A stretch of DNA of 13,731 nucleotides, taken from Clostridia bacterium. GTDB lineage: Bacteria > Bacillota > Clostridia > Christensenellales > DTU072. The DNA lies in assembly GCA_028699795.1 (NCBI GenBank), contig JAQVTZ010000024.1:1-13731 (forward strand). Direction: 5' to 3'. Both the position numbers and the translations under genes were made by a program. The stretch's first letter is position 1, and every line of letters begins with the position of its first letter. The notes under the pieces were generated by a model that saw nothing but the letters and a program-made list of their open reading frames with translations, searched no databases and was not told the origin of the DNA. This document shows, in pieces, positions 12,801 through 13,731 of this stretch.

Positions 12801-13731
12801 TTGCGGATTGTCCCATGTTGGAAGAAATCACCGTGCAATTAGAAAGCGTATACGATAGAAATACGCCAAGTTATTTTGCGTATTTCTTTGCGACATCCGT
12901 TGGCATCGTTTTTCCGCACGAATACGAATCCATAAAAAAAGTGACGGTAAAAGGCAACAATACCACACTTGCTAACCGTGCTTTCGCCGAGATACAAAAT
13001 CTGGAAGAAGTCGTTCTGCCCTCTACGCTGACAACGATATCCGAAAAACTGTTTGAAAACTGCCAAAACCTTACAACCGTTATCCTACCGCAAGGGGTAA
13101 CCGAAATCAGTAACTATGCGTTTGCGGGCTGCGCTTCTCTTACGGAAATCGAACTCCCATCCTCGGTGTCCATGCTGGATGACGGGGCTTTTTGCAGAGC
13201 AAGCTCGTTACAAACTGTTTTGATACCCCAAGACTCCTTGCTCTCTATTGTAAGCGACAGCATATTTGCCGATTGTGTAGCTCTAACGAATATCAATATC
13301 CCCGATTCGGTGTGGGAAATCCCCAATCATATGTTCCAAAATTGTGTATCGCTTACCACGATAGAACTTCCTTCCCGTCTCCAGTATATTCGGTCGGGCG
13401 CGTTCCGCGGAGCAGGTCTTACGAACATCACGATTCCCCACACCGTGATAGAAATAGACTGGTACGCTTTTACAGATTGCATCCACATAGAAGAAGTCGT
13501 ATTCGAGCAAATTGGTTCGGGCATTGCAAGGAGTTCGCGGTTGGTTACCATAGGAAGGGGCGCGTTTATGAATTGCGGTCAAATAGAAAAAATCGTGTTG
13601 CCCGCAAGTCTCAATTCGATTGTCGGCGAAGCCTTCAAAAATTGTGTCCGACTTGAAGAGGTCTATATCTTGCACGAGTACGATCACACGAAAGGCGAGA
13701 AAGAATGGAATACTAATGGCACCAGCCTCCA
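9857..13731 (+). CDS. BspA-type leucine-rich-repeat surface protein, membrane-anchored, 3' end outside window
   Basis: The frame is open for 1291 codons to the window edge with no stop. After a basic N-terminus comes one hydrophobic segment (about 14-36), a signal anchor that would leave the rest outside the cell. Residues 42-107 form an InlB B / Flg_new-type domain, with the hallmarks VTFDTDYGTAIEP, FGGWY and DTTLYIKW. Residues 108-236 match nothing I know. From about 237 onward are leucine-rich repeats of the LRR_5/BspA kind: about 33 copies of an AFxxC-xxL module alternating with IxLPxxVxxIG. Relatives bind host proteins, mucus or other bacteria; no partner is known here. The start has only GAGG 2 bases upstream, which is unusually close. 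Met8 (9878) is an alternative but has no better site. The mature C-terminus, and thus any cell-wall sorting signal, lies beyond the window. Confidence 0.9.
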   Translation, partial: MRKNTLIMKLSKPTTIILLLTLFLILLFLATVFGLSYSRLFYCTVTFDTDYGTAIEPLVVRYGNSLTEIPFTEREYNTFGGWYYDEEHTLPYQGEPVEGDTTLYIKWDTIFNSDYFQTLYGKLQACYAGELSLFLFEDEESVAPFYEVMELDDYQNKSTAHIIGGIDAEGHDTIILALFVFDDLGDARDLYQKMIVQEEKGKPLLGDIEFLGKDALMGGVACGIANTILGEIGSDNNFYYAVNEEQTEATVLRYKNNADTVVLPETYLGIPVTTIGPYAFYRKNLTDVILHDGIQNFGTYSFAFCNNLAALDIPAGVEMLANGLVAESPHVTLGLDNLVSNEKFAVLDNALIDQEMGRLILYLGNAEMYSVPESIEIIAEYAFAHKRTLNKIVLPEGVEYICKYAFYDTGIENLSLPQSIESIEEGAFQGAQDGTSPLRSIDFAINTMLRNMSVNAFADNPLIESFVFPKNLHRVDFGILKNCTNLRTVVFETGIQIDGIYNETFLNCVHLEEISLPDSVTYVGATAFAGCNSLQSINLNRATAIENSAFSACPMLEIVVFHKDSELIDLFDKTFYHCENLSVVELPDALCTIGAEVFAGCTSLASIDIKNTKELSNDAFTGCSNLQTIELKAVETIGPSAFANCVSLQSVDLTGAKSVGGAAFANCVNLTTVLFSEMLEELGVDALDHCDAIKKLSLPSAAIKGGFTIGNLGGLEELISPIIKDTNGMYIPVTRIFQNSQAPDSLQIIRISNPITTIPDRYFAELTNIRQIEIPDSVEFIEEWAFYGCVSLSVFAVPPSLKEIGASAFCGCIGLSEFPMPDGLVSIGESAFAGDSSLVIRGFPNSLKRLESGAFRNCVLVTEVALPNGMEYVGNGAFAGCYGIETMQVPLAPYAKEDPKYPHSIQLYTDTYLGDYVCNVKSVRLTSDTRIVPERAFAELDSIETILFPDTVERFEDYSLNGIRNVKKLDISMTKNYGRQIFADCPMLEEITVQLESVYDRNTPSYFAYFFATSVGIVFPHEYESIKKVTVKGNNTTLANRAFAEIQNLEEVVLPSTLTTISEKLFENCQNLTTVILPQGVTEISNYAFAGCASLTEIELPSSVSMLDDGAFCRASSLQTVLIPQDSLLSIVSDSIFADCVALTNINIPDSVWEIPNHMFQNCVSLTTIELPSRLQYIRSGAFRGAGLTNITIPHTVIEIDWYAFTDCIHIEEVVFEQIGSGIARSSRLVTIGRGAFMNCGQIEKIVLPASLNSIVGEAFKNCVRLEEVYILHEYDHTKGEKEWNTNGTSL
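10565..13731 (+). repeat. LRR_5/BspA repeat tract, protein level
   Basis: Units of about 23 residues, with a consensus close to L-x-x-I-x-L-P-x-x-V-x-x-I-G-x-x-A-F-x-x-C, run to the window edge. Clear examples are AFAGCNSL, AFTGCSNL, AFANCVSL, AFAGCASL and AFTDCIHI. Three longer, aromatic-rich interruptions break the array at about 11950-12115, 12533-12640 and 12871-12955. DNA-level identity between units is low, so the array is old, not a recent tandem duplication. Confidence 0.85.

Noticed and set aside
13192..13687. Overlapping frames on both strands within the LRR gene
   Set aside because: Arginine-rich or otherwise unstructured translations, and the long LRR frame through the same bases has clear repeat periodicity.
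10565..13731. Repeat tract as CRISPR or recent tandem DNA duplication
   Set aside because: Periodicity is at the protein level (LRR_5 modules); DNA copies differ widely and there are no identical repeats with uniform spacers.

Overview
The window looks like the chromosome of an anaerobic, Firmicutes-type (Clostridia-like) bacterium. The evidence is strong AGGAGG-type ribosome binding sites, sigma-A promoters with 17-base spacers, a DrrAB-type ABC exporter, QueH instead of QueG, and a BspA-type leucine-rich-repeat protein carrying an InlB/Flg_new-type domain. The species cannot be named from this sequence. There is no tRNA, rRNA, CRISPR array, transposase or phage gene; most of the window is ordinary housekeeping and transport, with one accessory surface protein on the right.

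Left part (1-4908): the 3' end of birA (biotin-protein ligase) enters from the left on the + strand and overlaps the stop codon of convergent mntP (manganese exporter) by 4 bases. Each of these genes appears to carry the other's transcription terminator inside its coding sequence. Four minus-strand genes follow one another: ABC ATPase, ABC permease (4-base ATGA-type overlap), a membrane-anchored metallophosphoesterase with its own strong promoter, and mntP, read from a TTG start.

Centre (4909-7811): a divergent intergenic region of 164 bases holds a textbook promoter (TTGACA, 17 bases, TATAAT) followed by a perfect 17-base inverted repeat placed like an operator. It drives a two-gene operon of an unrecognised six-helix membrane protein and a cytosolic GH38/DUF5054-type protein. 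The operon ends in a bidirectional terminator that shares bases with the end of queH.

Right part (7812-13731): rocD (ornithine aminotransferase) and queH (epoxyqueuosine reductase) run leftward from a strong promoter, separated by a long hairpin. Divergently, a very long frame starts at 9857 and is still open at the window edge after 1291 codons. It encodes a signal-anchored, BspA-type LRR protein with a Listeria/Bacteroides-type beta repeat next to the membrane. No complete new multi-gene defence or mobile system is seen. The least explained items are the membrane protein plus GH38-like pair with its operator, the long C-terminal region of the phosphoesterase, and an unassigned domain in the LRR protein.
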